Positions 7,740 to 16,519 of a DNA stretch of 47,296 nucleotides are shown here, piece after piece. The DNA comes from Sphingobacterium prati (GTDB lineage: Bacteria; Bacteroidota; Bacteroidia; Sphingobacteriales; Sphingobacteriaceae), in NCBI RefSeq assembly GCF_013167215.1, contig NZ_JABJWY010000027.1, positions 1 to 47,296 of the forward strand, given 5' to 3'. The notes under the pieces were generated by a model. That model was given only the letters and a program-made list of their open reading frames with translations, was not told where the DNA came from and ran no database searches. How positions within the stretch are numbered: the stretch's first letter is position 1; each line of letters opens with the position of its first letter. The position numbers were made by a program, and so were the translations under genes.

Positions 7740-8552
7740 ATGGAATACCAAGCCCGATACATTACCGAAGATATAAAGCTTTCAAGCTTCGAAGACAAGT
7801 TTTTCAAATCAGATATCATGTTTGACCAGCATATGCTGGTCTGGTTTCTTTCCGGAGAAACCAAGATTGTACAGGCTGATGCTACCTATATATTTGGAAA
7901 AGGGGATATTTTTCTAATTCCCAGAAATCAGTTGGCGACTATTATTAATTATCCTAAAGAGGGTGAACCTCATAAAACTGTTGTCATGCATCTATCATTA
8001 GAAACTTTAACGGATTTCTATGCAGGCAAGAATATAATTCCCCAACCCAAAAATTCGCCGAAGATTTTTTGTTTCAATAATCACCCGCTCCTGGAAAGTT
8101 GCCTGGCATCACTTATCCCCTATTTCGACATGAAGGACATCCCTGTGGATATTGCCTCCATTAAAATTACCGAAGCCATCAGTATTCTCCGAACGCTGAA
8201 CCAAGAGATCGATCATGTGCTTGCTAATTTTGAAGAGCCCGGAAAAATCAACCTTGTCGATTATATGGAAAAGAATTTTATGTTCAATCTTCCACTGGAA
8301 AAATTTGGTTACCTCACAGGCAGAAGTCTTACAACCTTTAAGCGGGACTTCAAAAAGGCTTTCACCATGACTCCACAACGCTGGTTAACCCATAAACGTT
8401 TGGAACTTGCCTATTATCAGCTTACAGAAAAGAAAAAAAAGCCCTTGGAAGTCTGTTATGAGGTCGGATTTGAAAATCTCTCCCATTTTTCATTTGCTTT
8501 CAAAAAGCAGTTTGGATTGGCTCCCAGTCGTTTGGTTGATCCCCTATCCTAG
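7740..8552 (+). CDS. AraC-family transcriptional regulator
   Basis: This 270-residue protein starts at MEYQARYITEDIKL; an in-frame upstream ATG at 7647 would add 31 residues without family similarity. It has an N-terminal cupin-type sensor (about residues 1-150; IFGKGDIFLIPRNQLATI) and a C-terminal AraC double helix-turn-helix (about 170-268; GRSLTTFKRDFKKAFTMTP, then EVGFENLSHFSFAFKKQFG). It is paralogous to the protein at 1424-2227. It probably regulates the SDR at 6623-7615 and itself. The effector molecule is unknown. Confidence 0.9.
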   Translation: MEYQARYITEDIKLSSFEDKFFKSDIMFDQHMLVWFLSGETKIVQADATYIFGKGDIFLIPRNQLATIINYPKEGEPHKTVVMHLSLETLTDFYAGKNIIPQPKNSPKIFCFNNHPLLESCLASLIPYFDMKDIPVDIASIKITEAISILRTLNQEIDHVLANFEEPGKINLVDYMEKNFMFNLPLEKFGYLTGRSLTTFKRDFKKAFTMTPQRWLTHKRLELAYYQLTEKKKKPLEVCYEVGFENLSHFSFAFKKQFGLAPSRLVDPLS

Positions 8553-8626
8553 TTTCAGGCGTTCTTTCTGCAGGTCCAAAAGATACAATTGCCTACGAAT
8601 AGGGTCTTCGTCTATATTGGGAATAA

Positions 8627-9063
8627 TTACTTTCTGTCTCTGGCTAGATCAGCTCGTACTTGCTTTACAAAATCAAGCGAAACCCCAGCAACACGCGCGA
8701 TAATATCGTCGGTAAGCTTAAGCTCATTAATCAAATTTTTCACTACAATATAGCTTTTCTCCTCAGCACCTCGTTCTATTCCCTTTTCTATTCCTTGCTT
8801 AATGCCAGTTTCGATACCTTGTTTAATACCAGTCTCAATTCCTTGTTCAATTCCTTGTTCAATACCTGTTTCGATACCTTTCTGAATAGCCTCGCTAAGC
8901 TGTTGCTCCTGATATTGGCGCACAGCTTCAGCATCCCATTTACGTTTTAGACTTACATCATACATTGCTCGTTCCTCCTTATTCAACTTTGCGTATTCCG
9001 CTATTTTAAATAATTTTTCAAATATAGTCTTCTTCAGATAGATCTATAAAACTGGCTCGCTCA
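8627..9063 (-). pseudogene. C-terminal remnant of a PD-(D/E)XK nuclease-family (Rpn-like) transposase
   Basis: The readable frame ends as NKEERAMYDVSLKRKWD, a run of GIEQG/GIETG repeats, and a closing helix (VSLDFVKQVRADLARDRK), the usual tail of Rpn-type PD-(D/E)XK transposase-family proteins. No ATG opens it. Upstream, KIAEYAKL continues in frame, and a further piece, FIDLSEEDYI, lies in another frame, showing an indel near 9020-9030. The nuclease core, normally about 200 residues, is missing. The repeats are encoded by 12-bp units on the DNA (about 8780-8890). In other genomes these genes are selfish recombination-promoting elements; this copy looks dead. Confidence 0.75.
8776..8893 (-). 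repeat. Tandem 12-bp coding repeats
   Basis: About nine imperfect 12-bp units encode the four-residue steps GIEQ, GIET, GIKQ and GIEK inside the transposase remnant. Slippage in such repeats is common, so the copy number may vary between strains. Confidence 0.6.
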
Positions 9064-9204
9064 TAGATTCAATAATTGGTTGTTGCATGTAAATATCGCA
9101 AAAATAATTTAATAAAACTAATATTTTTAGTAAAAGTAAATATAACACTTTCCCTCCCTCAATATTCCGGCAAGGTTTAAACGTGACAAAAAAAATGGGC
9201 TTTC

Positions 9205-10617
9205 TTATTCAAAATCAGGCCAGTCATCCGTACGGAACGGTGATACCGGTAAGCCTTTGCTATTGAAAAGATTGGGTGTAGCGCTGTTGGTAAAACCAAA
9301 ACGTACCGCCGTCGGTGCCTTTACCTGATCGGCAAAGACCAACAACCGCGATCCCTTTACTGTATGCTTGGCGGGATAAAATTTGCGGTCCTCGCCGGCA
9401 ATGTACAGATCGATGATTTCTTTTCCACGGACAAGCAGCTTGCCGTCCAGGCCGGCAAAGGAAAGGATAATCTTGTCACCTTCGATTGTATAGTCCTGCA
9501 AGGTCGGTGATTTATAATCCACCAAGGGCCGTGCATAGACCTCGGCCAGGGCCAGATCCGCGAGCCGCGAGGCTACTGCTTTTTTTCTTGTCGGATGGAT
9601 ATTCTTTAGGTCATCGACAAGATCAGTGGTGACCACCATCCCCGACCGCGGCAGTTTTCGGGCGGTCCTTGCCTGCTGCTCACGGAGCAATGCCGCATTA
9701 GGCTTTTTATATTGCGTGTAAACAAAGGGGGCAATCTGTACAAAATAAAAAGGGAATTGGTATCCCCAGGCCTCGCGCCAGGCACCCACCATGGTCTGAA
9801 TCAGTTGATCATACCCGGCATATGATACGGTATTATCCTCCCCCTGATACCAGAGGGAACCGGCTATCGTATAGCCCGCCAATGGAGCCAGCATACCGTT
9901 CCAGAGTACCCCCGGCTGATGGGGTTTGCGGGGCGCCAGCTTCTGTAGTGCCGCATAATGCGTGAGTTGCTCATTAGCTAAGATCTTCTCCTTTGGTGTC
10001 CAGAATTCTGCGGCAGTGCCACCCCAGCTGGCATTGATGATACCCACCGGGACATCGAGTTCGCGCGATAGTTTTTCCGCAAAGAAATAGCCGATTGCCG
10101 AAAAGTCCCTGACGGTCTCCGGCCGTGATGTTTGCCAGCTGTCAAAGATATTGTGCTGCGGGGTTTGGGCAGCGATATTACTGACCTGTAACAAGCGGAT
10201 ATTCGGATTGCTGCTGCCTGGGAGGATATCCAGGATCTCCTGCAGCTTATTGGCGCCGGACCATTGCATGTTGGACTGGCCCGAACAAAGCCAGACTTCG
10301 CCGATCATGATATCCTTAAGTTCCAGCTCCTGCTGCGGAGTGACCAGTTTAATGCTGTGCGGCCCACCTGCTTTCGGGGTTTCCAGCTGCGTGCGCCAGG
10401 TCGCGTCACCGCTGACCACCACTGATAGGGTATCTTTGGACCAGGATGGAATCAGTTTGACCTGCTGTCCGGCTTTGGCCCAACCCCAGATATTCACCAT
10501 AGACTGCCGTTGTAGCACCATATGATCCGAGAAGAATGCCGGCAGCCGTAAATTTTGCGCATGTGCCTGGCATAGTATTAGGCAACAGGCGATTATAAGT
10601 CCTACTTTCTTTTTCAT
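9205..10617 (-). CDS. nanS: Sialate O-acetylesterase (SASA/SGNH-hydrolase family)
   Basis: This 470-residue secreted enzyme starts with a signal peptide (residues 1-20, cleavage after AHA). It removes O-acetyl groups from sialic acids so that sialidase and lyase can act. The nucleophile motif GQSNMQWSG places Ser115. The block INASWGGTAAEFW is the family's second conserved motif, WYQGEDN the third, and DLKNIHPTRK supplies the catalytic Asp/His. The length matches Bacteroidota sialate O-acetylesterases, and it likely acts in the periplasm. It is the last gene of the minus-strand nan cluster, 105 bp after the MFS transporter. The symbol follows Bacteroidota usage; it is not homologous in detail to E. 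coli NanS. Confidence 0.88.
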   Translation of the reverse strand: MKKKVGLIIACCLILCQAHAQNLRLPAFFSDHMVLQRQSMVNIWGWAKAGQQVKLIPSWSKDTLSVVVSGDATWRTQLETPKAGGPHSIKLVTPQQELELKDIMIGEVWLCSGQSNMQWSGANKLQEILDILPGSSNPNIRLLQVSNIAAQTPQHNIFDSWQTSRPETVRDFSAIGYFFAEKLSRELDVPVGIINASWGGTAAEFWTPKEKILANEQLTHYAALQKLAPRKPHQPGVLWNGMLAPLAGYTIAGSLWYQGEDNTVSYAGYDQLIQTMVGAWREAWGYQFPFYFVQIAPFVYTQYKKPNAALLREQQARTARKLPRSGMVVTTDLVDDLKNIHPTRKKAVASRLADLALAEVYARPLVDYKSPTLQDYTIEGDKIILSFAGLDGKLLVRGKEIIDLYIAGEDRKFYPAKHTVKGSRLLVFADQVKAPTAVRFGFTNSATPNLFNSKGLPVSPFRTDDWPDFE

Positions 10618-10632
10618 CTTCTTTTTTGTTTA

Positions 10633-10649
10633 TGCGCCAGCCTGGCGCA
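10633..10649. promoter_or_regulatory. Hyphenated palindrome TGCGCCAG-C-CTGGCGCA
   Basis: Perfect 8-bp arms around one base lie just before the nanS start (10617) and after the MFS gene. The loop is too short for a good terminator hairpin, and no T-run follows on the minus strand. It may be an operator or a processing/attenuation element. Confidence 0.4.
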
Positions 10650-10722
10650 ATTAGTCCGTCGCTATTTCTGGCCAAGTCCCGTTTATTTTCGTTTTCCTTG
10701 GGATAGGTCTTTTTGCCGGATC

Positions 10723-11955
10723 TTATTGTATCGTATCATTTTTAACTTTCACCAACAGCAGTGCCAGTGCAGCCAGCAGCAGCCCGATTGCTACGACCTG
10801 ATAGGTTATTGCCAGGCTTACATTGGCATCTTTCAGGGCACCCCCGACATACACCATCAGTCCGCCGACAATGGTGCTCAAAAAATTCAGGAAGCCATAG
10901 GCCGTGGCGCTGTAGCGGCTGTCGGCCACCTGCCGCAAGAGCGGCATCAGGTTGGCATCATTGAAACCGCGTGCCAGTCCGAAAATAAGCATCGCAAGGA
11001 TTGCCCAGGCAAAAACATTAGTCCAGGCCATAAAAAACAAAAAGGGGGCACCCAGCACAAAGCCCAGGACGATCACATACAGCCGGGCGCGTTTATTCCG
11101 GCGCTGCCAGCGATCCGCTAACAGGCCTCCCACAATGACACCGGCAAAAGACCCGATCTGCATATAACCCGTGGCCGAAATACCGGCCTGGCCAAGATCC
11201 AGGCTGAACTGTTCCTTCAGGAACGTCGGAAGCCAGCCGTTGATCAACCAGTTTGCCATGCCCAGCACCGCAAAATAGACCATAATGACATAAAAGGAAG
11301 GCAGGCGAAATAAGTTATGCAGGATGGCTTTGAGCTGCACCTTCCCTACCTGCTCCGGTAGCGGTTCGTTCGGAGCGGTGGGAACAGTCCGGTCGCGCAA
11401 GGTATAAACCAGTAGCAGTGCGTACACAACACCAAAAAGGCCGAAGACGTGAAATCCCTCGCGCCAGCCCCAATATTCGGCGATATATCCCCCCAGACCG
11501 CCCATGGCCATTCCAGTATACAGTCCGCACATATGCAGCCCCGTAGCCAGGGAACGTGTACGGCCGCTATGGTAATCGCTGATCAGTGCCAGGGCGGCAG
11601 GAATATAGCAAGCCTCACTGACACCCATCAACACCCTTGTCAGTAACAACTCGGGAAAGGAACGCGCATAACCTGTCCAAAGCGTAACAGCAGACCAGAC
11701 GAATACCGAGAAAAGAATCACTTTCTTGCGGGAGTAGCGATCAGCCATATAGCCGCCAAAGGGACTCACAATGCCATAACACCATAAAAAGACGGCGGTG
11801 AGCAAGCCGAACTGTGCATCGTTCAACTTAAATTCACTGAGAATCGGATCCCGCATCGAAGTCATCAGCAGGCGGTCAAAATAGTTTAAAAAGGCGACCA
11901 CCCACAGCAAGATGACGATCAGCCAAGCATAACGTTTTGTTGTCGTGTTTATCAT
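10723..11955 (-). CDS. nanT: MFS transporter, probable sialic-acid permease
   Basis: This 410-residue inner-membrane protein has about 12 predicted transmembrane segments. It shows the MFS loop motif GGYMADRYSRKKV after TM2 and a related GGLLADRWQRRNKR in the second half. It resembles the anion:cation symporter group (hexuronate and sialate carriers). ATG 11955 is preferred to the upstream in-frame TTG at 11973. It sits between nanM and nanS in the nan cluster, so proton-coupled uptake of N-acetylneuraminate is the best inference. The symbol rests on context; transport of another sugar acid is possible. It is preceded by tandem repeats with operator-like half-sites. Confidence 0.8.
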   Translation of the reverse strand: MINTTTKRYAWLIVILLWVVAFLNYFDRLLMTSMRDPILSEFKLNDAQFGLLTAVFLWCYGIVSPFGGYMADRYSRKKVILFSVFVWSAVTLWTGYARSFPELLLTRVLMGVSEACYIPAALALISDYHSGRTRSLATGLHMCGLYTGMAMGGLGGYIAEYWGWREGFHVFGLFGVVYALLLVYTLRDRTVPTAPNEPLPEQVGKVQLKAILHNLFRLPSFYVIMVYFAVLGMANWLINGWLPTFLKEQFSLDLGQAGISATGYMQIGSFAGVIVGGLLADRWQRRNKRARLYVIVLGFVLGAPFLFFMAWTNVFAWAILAMLIFGLARGFNDANLMPLLRQVADSRYSATAYGFLNFLSTIVGGLMVYVGGALKDANVSLAITYQVVAIGLLLAALALLLVKVKNDTIQ

Positions 11956-11987
11956 TATTTTGGGTTTATTCAAGTTTTGTTAACCGC

Positions 11988-12057
11988 GATACGCTAGTAC
12001 ATTCTTAAGCGTGATACGCTACTAACGTATTAAGCGAGCTACTTTAGTACATTAAGG
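11988..12057. repeat. Two and a half tandem 25-bp repeats before the MFS gene
   Basis: Two 25-bp units (11988-12012 and 12013-12037) both begin GATACGCTA and end TTAAGCG plus one base. A third partial unit (12038-12057) carries GCTAC and TTAGTACATTAAG. Units 1 and 3 contain TAGTACATT, the reverse complement of most of the TGTNCTACA core seen before susC, nanR and nanH. The array may therefore bind the nan regulator. The last bases overlap the end of the nanM gene. Confidence 0.55.
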
Positions 12058-13149
12058 TTTAAAACGGGCCGTTAATATCCGGTTGGTCCGCACACCGGGC
12101 CGCACTTCACCCATTGGGATAACGATTTTATCATCCGATTGTACCAGACCCGTCGTCACCGGGGGTAATACTGCTATTGCCAGACGCTCCGCTCGACCGC
12201 TGTTGTTGCGGAAAGGAAGCTGACCGGCATCCACCCATGTGCGCAGCTGGATATCATATGCCAGGATCCGATCCGAGAAGCCGGGATGCCCCACAGGGCT
12301 TGCCGCAGCCAATGTGCCGTCATCACCGCCGAAAATTAGGAGCTGTCCCAATTTGACGTCAAAGGCGGCGGGACTGGGTGCCGCCGCGACAGCATGACTA
12401 AGGGCCGGCAGCTGCTGCCAAGTTCCATCTGCCGTTAGCAGATAGGCATCTTTCAGATACTTCCGTTTGCCATTGATCAGTGTTACACCCGACAGCACAA
12501 TTAGCTCCCCATCGGCATTTCCGGCCACGGCAAGCATGCGGCCTTGACCGGGGATGGCGGTCAACACCGTCCAGCCTTTTTCGGGGTGATCCAGGTCCAG
12601 TCGCCAGCAGTTATTGTTTGCCGTCAAGGCATCGGGGCTATTTATGCCACCCAGGATATACCAATAATTTTGGATCCGGACCGAGGCACAGTTGGCAATT
12701 GGAGCCGGAAGATCCGGCAGACCGGTGAACCTGCCGCTATCTGCCGAAACCTCCAGGCGATAGGTGGTCTGTAGATGCCCCGACTGATCGCTGCCACCAG
12801 CAATATAGATACAGTCCAGATACGAAGCATAGGCGCCGTAGCCCATCGCCTGAGGTAAACGAAACGAAGCCGCATGTGAGGATCCGTCTTCCTCGATCAC
12901 AAAAATTCGGTCCGACCAGACCTTCTGGCCACCCTTCCAGGGCGGAATTCCCGAAGGAAAGTTGGCCCCGCCCAAGGCGTACACGCGACCCCCTGCCTGG
13001 CCGACATAGGCACCGGCATAACCCATCGGATCAGCGACCTGCCCGCTTGTGTCCCAGACCATCCGATCGCTCAGCACCTGTGCTATTCCATCTCGATATC
13101 CCATAAATAATAAAGAAAATAAAAGAAGTTTACTGATATAAGGCCACAT
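12052..13149 (-). CDS. nanM: Kelch-type N-acetylneuraminate epimerase (mutarotase)
   Basis: This 365-residue secreted beta-propeller protein starts at MWPYISKLLLFSLLF, a signal peptide ending near GIAQ; a longer frame to 13206 lacks signal-peptide character. NanM converts alpha- to beta-N-acetylneuraminate in the periplasm. Kelch-like blades are visible as repeated GG(A/S/V/D) turns: VYALGGANFP, IYIAGGSDQSG, WYILGGINSPD and LLIFGGDDG. The NFPSGIPPWKGGQKVWSD segment is a NanM hallmark. Its start overlaps the end of nanA by 20 bp, implying translational coupling. The length fits Bacteroidota cyclically permuted mutarotase family members. Confidence 0.88.
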   Translation of the reverse strand: MWPYISKLLLFSLLFMGYRDGIAQVLSDRMVWDTSGQVADPMGYAGAYVGQAGGRVYALGGANFPSGIPPWKGGQKVWSDRIFVIEEDGSSHAASFRLPQAMGYGAYASYLDCIYIAGGSDQSGHLQTTYRLEVSADSGRFTGLPDLPAPIANCASVRIQNYWYILGGINSPDALTANNNCWRLDLDHPEKGWTVLTAIPGQGRMLAVAGNADGELIVLSGVTLINGKRKYLKDAYLLTADGTWQQLPALSHAVAAAPSPAAFDVKLGQLLIFGGDDGTLAAASPVGHPGFSDRILAYDIQLRTWVDAGQLPFRNNSGRAERLAIAVLPPVTTGLVQSDDKIVIPMGEVRPGVRTNRILTARFKP

Positions 13150-14053
13150 GATCCAAGAATTTCGACTGTTCCAATTCGGCCAGCAGCAGCTGTTCATTGA
13201 CTTCATCCAACAGCGTCAATGGTAGCCGCGGCTGCCCCAGATCTAATCCAATTTTTTTCATAATAGCGCGCTGCACCGGGATAGGCCCATATTTTACCAG
13301 CAGCTGCACCATCTGCACGGCTTCAAAGTGTAAATTTCGGGCGCCTTCGTGATCACCTGCGTTAAAACGGCGGATTACCTCCAGATACAGCGGAGCAGCG
13401 TAATTGTAGGTACTGCCAATGGCGCCAGTGGCTCCCACCGCCAGTGCCGGCAACAGCAGTTCATCGTAGCCAAACAGGATATCGTATTTGCCCTCCTTGT
13501 ATTGTAGGCAGGCCTGGTATTCGTGCAAGGTCGCCGCCGTATATTTGACTCCCTGAAAGGTCGGAATTTTCTCTTCCGCCAGGGCAAGAAAGCGGAGCAT
13601 ATCGATCTGTAGCCCCGTGACAGCCGGAATATGGTAATAGTAGAATGGCGTATGAGGGGCCGCGGCCGCAATGGCGGCCATGGCGTCGACCAGATTTTCT
13701 ACGGATGAAGGCTTAAAATAAAACGCCGAGACTGCTGAAATATAATCCGCACCGATGCTTTCGGCATGCGCTGCAAGGCGCTTGGCTTCGGCAATGGAGC
13801 TATGCCCCACATGGACAAAAGAAAGGATCCGGCCGTCAATGGCCTTGATATAACGTTCGGCGACTGCCATGCGTTCCGCCGTCGAAAGGCTCGGTCCCTC
13901 ACCATTGGTCCCGCAGATAAATATCCCCCGCAGCCCCTGGCTGACAAGGTGCTCCGTCATGGCCGGAATAGCGTCCAGGTCAATATTTCCGGTAGGATCA
14001 TAGTTGGCAAATGCCGCGGCGATCAAGCCTTTTATTTTATGTTTTTTTTCCAT
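13130..14053 (-). CDS. nanA: N-acetylneuraminate lyase
   Basis: This 307-residue cytosolic TIM-barrel aldolase of the DHDPS/NAL family cleaves N-acetylneuraminate to ManNAc and pyruvate. The carboxylate-binding motif GTNGEGPS begins at residue 48. Tyr138-140 (PFYYYHIP) supplies the catalytic tyrosine, and Lys170 in FQGVKYTA is the Schiff-base lysine. GEG followed by S is the NAL-type signature and separates it from dihydrodipicolinate synthase, which normally has GTTGE. The start is at ATG 14053 (MEKKHKIKGL); an upstream in-frame codon at 14065 is less likely. It lies 21 bp behind nanH and overlaps nanM. Confidence 0.93.
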   Translation of the reverse strand: MEKKHKIKGLIAAAFANYDPTGNIDLDAIPAMTEHLVSQGLRGIFICGTNGEGPSLSTAERMAVAERYIKAIDGRILSFVHVGHSSIAEAKRLAAHAESIGADYISAVSAFYFKPSSVENLVDAMAAIAAAAPHTPFYYYHIPAVTGLQIDMLRFLALAEEKIPTFQGVKYTAATLHEYQACLQYKEGKYDILFGYDELLLPALAVGATGAIGSTYNYAAPLYLEVIRRFNAGDHEGARNLHFEAVQMVQLLVKYGPIPVQRAIMKKIGLDLGQPRLPLTLLDEVNEQLLLAELEQSKFLDHVALYQ

Positions 14054-14074
14054 TATTTTTTGCAATAGTTGCGG

Positions 14075-15718
14075 TTATAACAATTCTTTTACTGGTATCT
14101 GCTGAAAGATCAGATCTGCCTGGCTACTTTCATAGAGCACGCCAAGCGTATGCTCGTCCACCGAAGTGATGCAGGAATAACCCCGACCCTTGCCTTCGTC
14201 AAGCAAAACCTTGGGCTGCCAGGAGTCGCCATTATCCTTACTGGTTTTTAAGGTAATATGTGAACGGACAAATTTTGAATCGGGATTGCAGAATACCAGC
14301 AGCGAACTGCTGTCCTTTCCGGACTGATAGACATGCCTGTGGATACTGGCCATGCAGGTCGGTTCAATCAGCGCTTTATGCGAACTGGGGTGTTCGGTCC
14401 AGGTTTCACCCAGGTCCTTCGTTACGGCAATTGCGCGGCCATTGTCATCCCCCTTGTGGGTAGCATTGTAGTTTGACCGCATATTTAACATGATCTCTCC
14501 ATTACCCAGTTGGACGGCCATGCATTCCGTTGTGGATTCTGCCAGGGCCGGATTGGATGTTTTCCAGGTTGTACCACCGTCTTTGCTGTAGGTGATATTG
14601 GAAAAAGCTTTGCCGGTATGGTCGCGTCCTTGGCTCGGCATTAGCAACGTGCCGTCCTGCAGGGTAATGCCATGGCCAGGTGCAGGTGCCCAGAGCCACC
14701 AGTCCGCCTGTTTTAAATGAGTCAGGTTAACTGGTTTGGACCATGTGCGGCCATTGTCTTCGCTTTTCACCAGTAGAAACTGAGATGTCTGTTTGAGATC
14801 AAAGCCAGGCTGTGAGCCTTTGTTTTTCCATTGATGGTTATGGATTTCGCGGCCATCTTTGATCCCGGGATACCAGGTGCCCGTTTCATCCAGCACACCA
14901 TACATCCAGAGTCCGGCAATATAGATTGTTCCCGTTCGCTCGTCGAGCAGGATATTTGCATCCGAAACGCCGTTGAATTTTTGTGGCAGGCCACCATAGA
15001 CACCCATATCGATCGCGGTCTCCATCGGCAGCCAGCTGCGGCCACCATCTAGGCTGCGCGATACGCCGATATCGATGTCGCCTTGCAGGTCCCGGCCCAG
15101 CTCCCTGCGGGCATCGTATACCGCGACCAGACTGCCGTCTTTGGCCGTAATTATTCCCGGGATACGGGCTGTATGCACAGCTCGAGCACCCTGACGGTGA
15201 ACAGCGATTGCAGGTCTATAGTTGCTGAATTTGCCCGAAAGCAGCGATTTAGATGCCAAGCCCGCGAGTGAAACACCAGTTATGGCCACTTGAAAAGTTC
15301 GGTTCAACTGTTTAAAAGGACGTACTTTGGCCGTCACCCAAAGGTAGTTGACGCCCTTCTCCAGGGTTAGCGGAATTTCAATTTTTCCTGTTTTTCCTTT
15401 CCATTTCTGAGCGATCAGCAGCTGCTTTGCGCCGGGTTTTCCGTTTTCAATAAGCGTCGAGTCCGTGCCGGCAAACCAGCAGCTCAGGCTATCGATTTGC
15501 TCCGCACCCAGTGCATCGACCCTGATCCTAAGTTCCGCATCGACACGTTGCTGTTTGTCTGCCACAAATTCCAGCCGTTTGAGGACATTTATCGGTTGAT
15601 CTGCCAATACAGGCAAGGTATAATGCCGTTCGGCAATCTTTACCTGGGCTACAGAGGTCGCTGTCAGTAAACTGAAAAGGGCGAGCAAGCTGTAGTGTAT
15701 TTTGGTTATCATTATCAT
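14075..15718 (-). CDS. nanH: Exo-alpha-sialidase (GH33), secreted
   Basis: This 547-residue enzyme has a signal peptide (cleavage near TSVAQ), an N-terminal beta-sandwich domain (about residues 30-160) as in Bacteroides sialidases, and a six-bladed GH33 propeller. The arginine-triad motif appears as ARIPG (RIP at 185-187). Five Asp-box motifs (S-x-D-x-G-x-x-W) are visible: SRSLDGGRSW, SEDNGRTW, SKDGGTTW, TKDLGETW and SKDNGDSW. It releases terminal sialic acids from glycans in the periplasm or at the cell surface. It is the first gene of the nanH-nanA-nanM-MFS-nanS run, and a TGTACTACA-type element lies 13 bp before its ATG. Confidence 0.93.
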   Translation of the reverse strand: MIMITKIHYSLLALFSLLTATSVAQVKIAERHYTLPVLADQPINVLKRLEFVADKQQRVDAELRIRVDALGAEQIDSLSCWFAGTDSTLIENGKPGAKQLLIAQKWKGKTGKIEIPLTLEKGVNYLWVTAKVRPFKQLNRTFQVAITGVSLAGLASKSLLSGKFSNYRPAIAVHRQGARAVHTARIPGIITAKDGSLVAVYDARRELGRDLQGDIDIGVSRSLDGGRSWLPMETAIDMGVYGGLPQKFNGVSDANILLDERTGTIYIAGLWMYGVLDETGTWYPGIKDGREIHNHQWKNKGSQPGFDLKQTSQFLLVKSEDNGRTWSKPVNLTHLKQADWWLWAPAPGHGITLQDGTLLMPSQGRDHTGKAFSNITYSKDGGTTWKTSNPALAESTTECMAVQLGNGEIMLNMRSNYNATHKGDDNGRAIAVTKDLGETWTEHPSSHKALIEPTCMASIHRHVYQSGKDSSSLLVFCNPDSKFVRSHITLKTSKDNGDSWQPKVLLDEGKGRGYSCITSVDEHTLGVLYESSQADLIFQQIPVKELL

Positions 15719-15730
15719 CTTTTAGGTACT

Positions 15731-15743
15731 TATGTACTACATT
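15731..15743. promoter_or_regulatory. Candidate NanR operator before nanH
   Basis: TATGTACTACATT is a near-palindrome (TATGT-N3-ACATA with one mismatch) located between nanR and nanH. It shares the core TGTNCTACA with elements before nanR and susC. Binding by the GntR/FadR-type protein encoded next to it is inferred. Confidence 0.6.
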
Positions 15744-15770
15744 ATAGTATAAAAAAATATTGGGAAGCGG

Positions 15771-16451
15771 CTAGCGTTCCCCAAGAAATTCAAGGTGTGG
15801 GCGCAAATGTTCCTGCATGGCCTTTGAAAACGCATCGCGGTCACCGGTTTTGAGTATCTGCACCAGATCGCTGTGAGAGACCTCAGATTTGATGCTATGG
15901 TGGCTTTTGTTCAACACAAAACCAAAGATCGGCATCAGCATCGTCTGGAAACGTTTCAGGGTAGTATTGCCAGTAATTTCATACAGCTTACCGTGAAATG
16001 CAATTTCCTGACTAATTCTGAACTCTTCAGCGTCGGCATTTTTGTCCTTTTTCACAATGCGTTCCAGTTCGGCGATATCTTTATCCGTCTTGCGCAGGTA
16101 CAGCAGGTCAGCCATCCCCAGTTCCAGGAGCAGGCGCAGTTCAAAAATGTCCTTCATCGTATTTTCGTCCATCAGCTGCGGATTCAGTACCCGTTCAAAG
16201 GAACCCAGGATATCCGGTGCGGACAGCACCATGCCGCGTTTCTTTTTGGTTTCGATCAGGCCCAGCATGCGCAGGCGGCTCAGGGCTTCCCGCAGTACAT
16301 TGCGGCTCACATCGAGCGCCTCCGCGAGTTCCAGTTCTGTTGGGAGGGTATCCCCTGCTTTTAATTTCTTGCTGGAAAGATATTCTCTTATGCGTATTTC
16401 GACTATATCAGCGCGGGTACTGGTCGCTATTGGGGTAAGGTCATTGATCAT
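15771..16451 (-). CDS. nanR: GntR/FadR-family transcriptional regulator, probable NanR
   Basis: This 226-residue regulator has an N-terminal winged helix (about residues 15-80; GDTLPTELELAEALDVSRNVLREALSRL) and a C-terminal all-helical FCD ligand domain (about 95-220; FELRLLLELG with later His residues typical of metal/ligand binding). The FadR subgroup includes sialic-acid and uronate regulators. It is placed inside the nan cluster between susD and nanH, with near-palindromic TGTNCTACA elements on both sides of its gene. Autoregulation and control of susCD and nanH-S are therefore likely. Whether the ligand is sialic acid or ManNAc cannot be told from sequence. Confidence 0.85.
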   Translation of the reverse strand: MINDLTPIATSTRADIVEIRIREYLSSKKLKAGDTLPTELELAEALDVSRNVLREALSRLRMLGLIETKKKRGMVLSAPDILGSFERVLNPQLMDENTMKDIFELRLLLELGMADLLYLRKTDKDIAELERIVKKDKNADAEEFRISQEIAFHGKLYEITGNTTLKRFQTMLMPIFGFVLNKSHHSIKSEVSHSDLVQILKTGDRDAFSKAMQEHLRPHLEFLGER

Positions 16452-16475
16452 ATTATAAGCAAATAAATCATTTAT

Positions 16476-16488
16476 TATGTTCTACAAA
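16476..16488. promoter_or_regulatory. Candidate NanR operator before nanR
   Basis: TATGTTCTACAAA shares the TGTNCTACA core with the elements before nanH and susC. It sits between the susD stop and the nanR start, as expected for autoregulation. Confidence 0.5.
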
Positions 16489-16519
16489 TTAACAAAAAAA
16501 GAATAGCAATCCAAGCGCC

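Noticed and set aside
8776..8893. 12-bp repeats as a possible CRISPR array
   Set aside because: Units are contiguous without spacers and encode GIEQ/GIET steps of a transposase tail.
15873..16364. 163-codon plus-strand frame
   Set aside because: It is antisense to the GntR/FadR regulator; only the minus strand shows family motifs.
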